32,481 nt of DNA from Streptomyces spiralis (GTDB lineage: Bacteria > Actinomycetota > Actinomycetes > Streptomycetales > Streptomycetaceae), in NCBI RefSeq assembly GCF_014654675.1, contig NZ_BNBC01000048.1, forward strand, positions 23,762 through 56,242. Reading direction: 5' to 3'. Of the stretch, positions 31,473-32,481 are shown one piece after another (the stretch's first letter is position 1; each line of letters begins with the position of its first letter). The notes under the pieces are model-generated. The model ran no database searches, was not told the origin of the DNA, and was given only the letters and a program-made list of their open reading frames with translations. The position numbers were made by a program, and so were the translations under genes.

Positions 31473-31488
31473 CGTGACGGCCGTCACG
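31473..31488. promoter_or_regulatory. 16-bp perfect palindrome between purS and lsrL
   Basis: CGTGACGGCCGTCACG lies 84 bp upstream of purS and 263 bp upstream of lsrL, in a 363-bp gene-free region. A second inverted repeat, TCTAC-GCGA-GTAGA, lies closer to purS at 31445-31458. A regulatory role is likely, but no binding protein is assigned. Confidence 0.45.
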
Positions 31489-31557
31489 GTCGGCCTTCGG
31501 CCGGGAGTGTTGTGAAAAGTTCTGGGAAAGTTCGGCGTTCCCCACTGGACAGCGGTA

Positions 31558-31586
31558 TTGAACCGGGACACGCGGAGAGATTTAGT
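31558..31586 (+). promoter_or_regulatory. Candidate lsrL promoter
   Basis: TTGAAC, 17 bp, then TTTAGT. The region downstream to 31751 is gene-free and comparatively AT-rich, so the leader would be about 160 nt. A second possibility is TTGGCA at 31627 with GATAAC at 31650. Confidence 0.4.
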
Positions 31587-31751
31587 CGGGGCTTCACTTC
31601 GCAATGCCCGGCACTGTACAAATGAATTGGCAACAGCCGATACTTTTCCGATAACAGGCGGACAGCCGACATCTCCGAACATCTCCACATGTCCCGAAGG
31701 TCATGACGGAGCAGGTGGGCGCAGAGGTGTCGCACGAAGGGACCGATATTC

Positions 31752-32069
31752 GTGGCGCAGCGTGTCGTGGTCACTCTCTTTGACGACATCGACGGCTCGG
31801 AAGCGGCGGAGACGATCGCCTTCGGACTCGACGGCAAGTTCTACGAGATCGACCTGAACCAAGCCAATGCCAAGAAACTGCGTAAGGCGCTCGCGCCGTA
31901 CGTGGAGGCGGGCCGCAAGAGGTCGCGGTCGGGCAAGGCGTACCGGCAGACGGAGGTCGCCCCCGACCCCGCGGCCGTCCGGGCCTGGGCCCAGGCCAAC
32001 AAGATGGACGTGCCGGCGCGCGGCCGCATCCCCAAGAAGGTCTACGAGGCGTTCAGCGCGGCCCAGTGA
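31752..32069 (+). CDS. lsrL: Lsr2-family nucleoid-associated protein (LsrL)
   Basis: The 105-residue protein has the Lsr2 layout. The N-terminal dimerisation/oligomerisation domain is VAQRVVVTLFDDIDGSEAAE ... FYEIDLNQANAKKLRKALAP. A basic linker (EAGRKRSRSGKAYRQ) follows, and then the DNA-binding helix pair with the minor-groove motif PARGRIP near residues 92-98. It coats AT-rich, often foreign, DNA and silences it. Streptomycetes have two paralogues; the position beside purSQL suits LsrL rather than the main Lsr2. The GTG start follows GAAGGGA at about 10 nt. Confidence 0.92.
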   Translation: MAQRVVVTLFDDIDGSEAAETIAFGLDGKFYEIDLNQANAKKLRKALAPYVEAGRKRSRSGKAYRQTEVAPDPAAVRAWAQANKMDVPARGRIPKKVYEAFSAAQ

Positions 32070-32139
32070 CGAGCGGGGCAGGGCGGGGGCAGCGCGCGGG
32101 CGGGCGCGGCGACGGGTGGGCCGGGCTCCGGAGGAGGCC

Positions 32140-32163
32140 CCAGGGTCCGTCAGCGGGCCCTGG
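32140..32163 (+). terminator. Candidate lsrL terminator
   Basis: CCAGGGTCC pairs with GGGCCCTGG (9 bp, one G-U) across a 6-nt loop, 70 nt after the lsrL stop. No U-tract follows. Confidence 0.5.
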
Positions 32164-32256
32164 ACGCAGCCGACTTGCGCAACCCCCCTGTTGATCAGCT
32201 AATGTCTGGAGCGCGCCGAGGGGCGAGGCCGAAAGGCCGAGACCCACGGAGTGCAT

Positions 32257-32328
32257 GCGGGTGTAGTTCAGTAGCAGAACATCCTCCTTCCAGGGGGAAG
32301 GCGCAGTGTGCGATTCCTGTCACCCGCT
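32257..32328 (+). tRNA. tRNA-Gly (UCC) with aberrant D- and T-arms
   Basis: The 72-nt gene has a normal acceptor (GCGGGTG/CACCCGC), D-stem (GTTC/GAAC) and anticodon arm (TCCTC-CTTCCAG-GGGGA, anticodon TCC). The D-loop reads AGTAGCA, so the usual GG at 18-19 is AG. The T-loop reads TGCGATT, so position 55, normally U (pseudouridine), is G. The T-stem does not pair in the standard register. It pairs as GCAG/CTGT with one bulged T before the closing G-C. All five other tRNAs types in the window are canonical. It may be a working glycine tRNA or a specialised one. Confidence 0.8.
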
Positions 32329-32409
32329 CTGCACCGCCGGTCCCGACCACTCTTGTGGATCAGGTAGGCTGGTGCTCGCACCGATCGGTGGGAGCCGGTC
32401 GGAGGCAAT

Positions 32410-32481
32410 GCGGACGTAGCTCAGTTGGTAGAGCGCAACCTTGCCAAGGTTGAGGTCGCGAGTTCGAGCCTCGTCGTCCGC
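32410..32481 (+). tRNA. tRNA-Gly (GCC), cut at the window end
   Basis: It has acceptor GCGGACG/CGTCCGC, D-arm GCTCAGTTGGTAGAGC, anticodon loop TTGCCAA in the stem CAACC/GGTTG, and T-arm GCGAGTTCGAGCCTCGT. All paired regions are present; only the discriminator base falls outside the window. Confidence 0.95.

Overview
The window is high-GC actinobacterial DNA, almost certainly from a Streptomyces chromosome and fairly close to the replication origin. The grounds are an exact-looking 68-residue BldC, an Lsr2-family protein next to purSQL, a valine dehydrogenase, a DUF3073 protein, abundant GTG starts, and a perfect ParB-binding (parS) palindrome of the Streptomyces type. From memory, the order lsrL-purS-purQ-purL ... 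purF-purM-DUF3073-vdh-(unknown)-bldC-hrpA ... DEAD-box helicase matches the S. coelicolor SCO4076-SCO4096 neighbourhood, read here in the opposite direction. This was not checked by search.

Layout. 1-3165: a RibD-like reductase/deaminase, then a scar of three truncated genes (cupin, MFS start, MmyB-type regulator end), a GNAT acetyltransferase and tRNA-Lys. 3302-8467 (minus strand): an APC permease, a DEAD-box RNA helicase with a long Arg/Asp/Gly tail, a lipoprotein, a 45-bp tandem repeat and a small zincin metallopeptidase. 8586-10130: a membrane metallophosphoesterase. 10211-12367: tRNA-Glu, tRNA-Asp, parS and tRNA-Phe, followed by a roughly 1.1-kb insertion bounded by a 141-bp direct repeat that starts inside tRNA-Phe. 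It looks like the remnant of a tRNA-targeted integrative element, with a broken copy of the neighbouring YGSN-motif gene. 12551-16722: HrpA helicase and a second tRNA-Asp. 17132-21435: a DUF6274-like small protein, bldC with a long upstream region, an unknown conserved-looking protein, valine dehydrogenase and DUF3073. 21584-31388: the purine genes purM and purF, and purL, purQ and purS, all on the minus strand. They are split by an accessory block holding an MDMPI/SCP2-like protein, a TetR regulator, a DHA2-type efflux pump and a RelBE-like toxin-antitoxin pair. 31752-32481: lsrL, an aberrant tRNA-Gly(UCC) and a normal tRNA-Gly(GCC).

How the genes work together. PurS, PurQ and PurL form the FGAM synthetase; PurF makes the first committed purine intermediate and PurM closes the imidazole ring. 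BldC and LsrL are global regulators of development and chromatin. The TetR protein probably controls the divergent efflux pump through a three-part operator. The features most worth a second look are the tRNA-Gly(UCC) with altered D- and T-arms, the tRNA-Phe element remnant, the parS site inside the tRNA cluster, the TetR operator, and the unassigned inverted repeats upstream of bldC and between purS and lsrL. No rRNA, CRISPR array, complete insertion sequence or biosynthetic gene cluster was seen.
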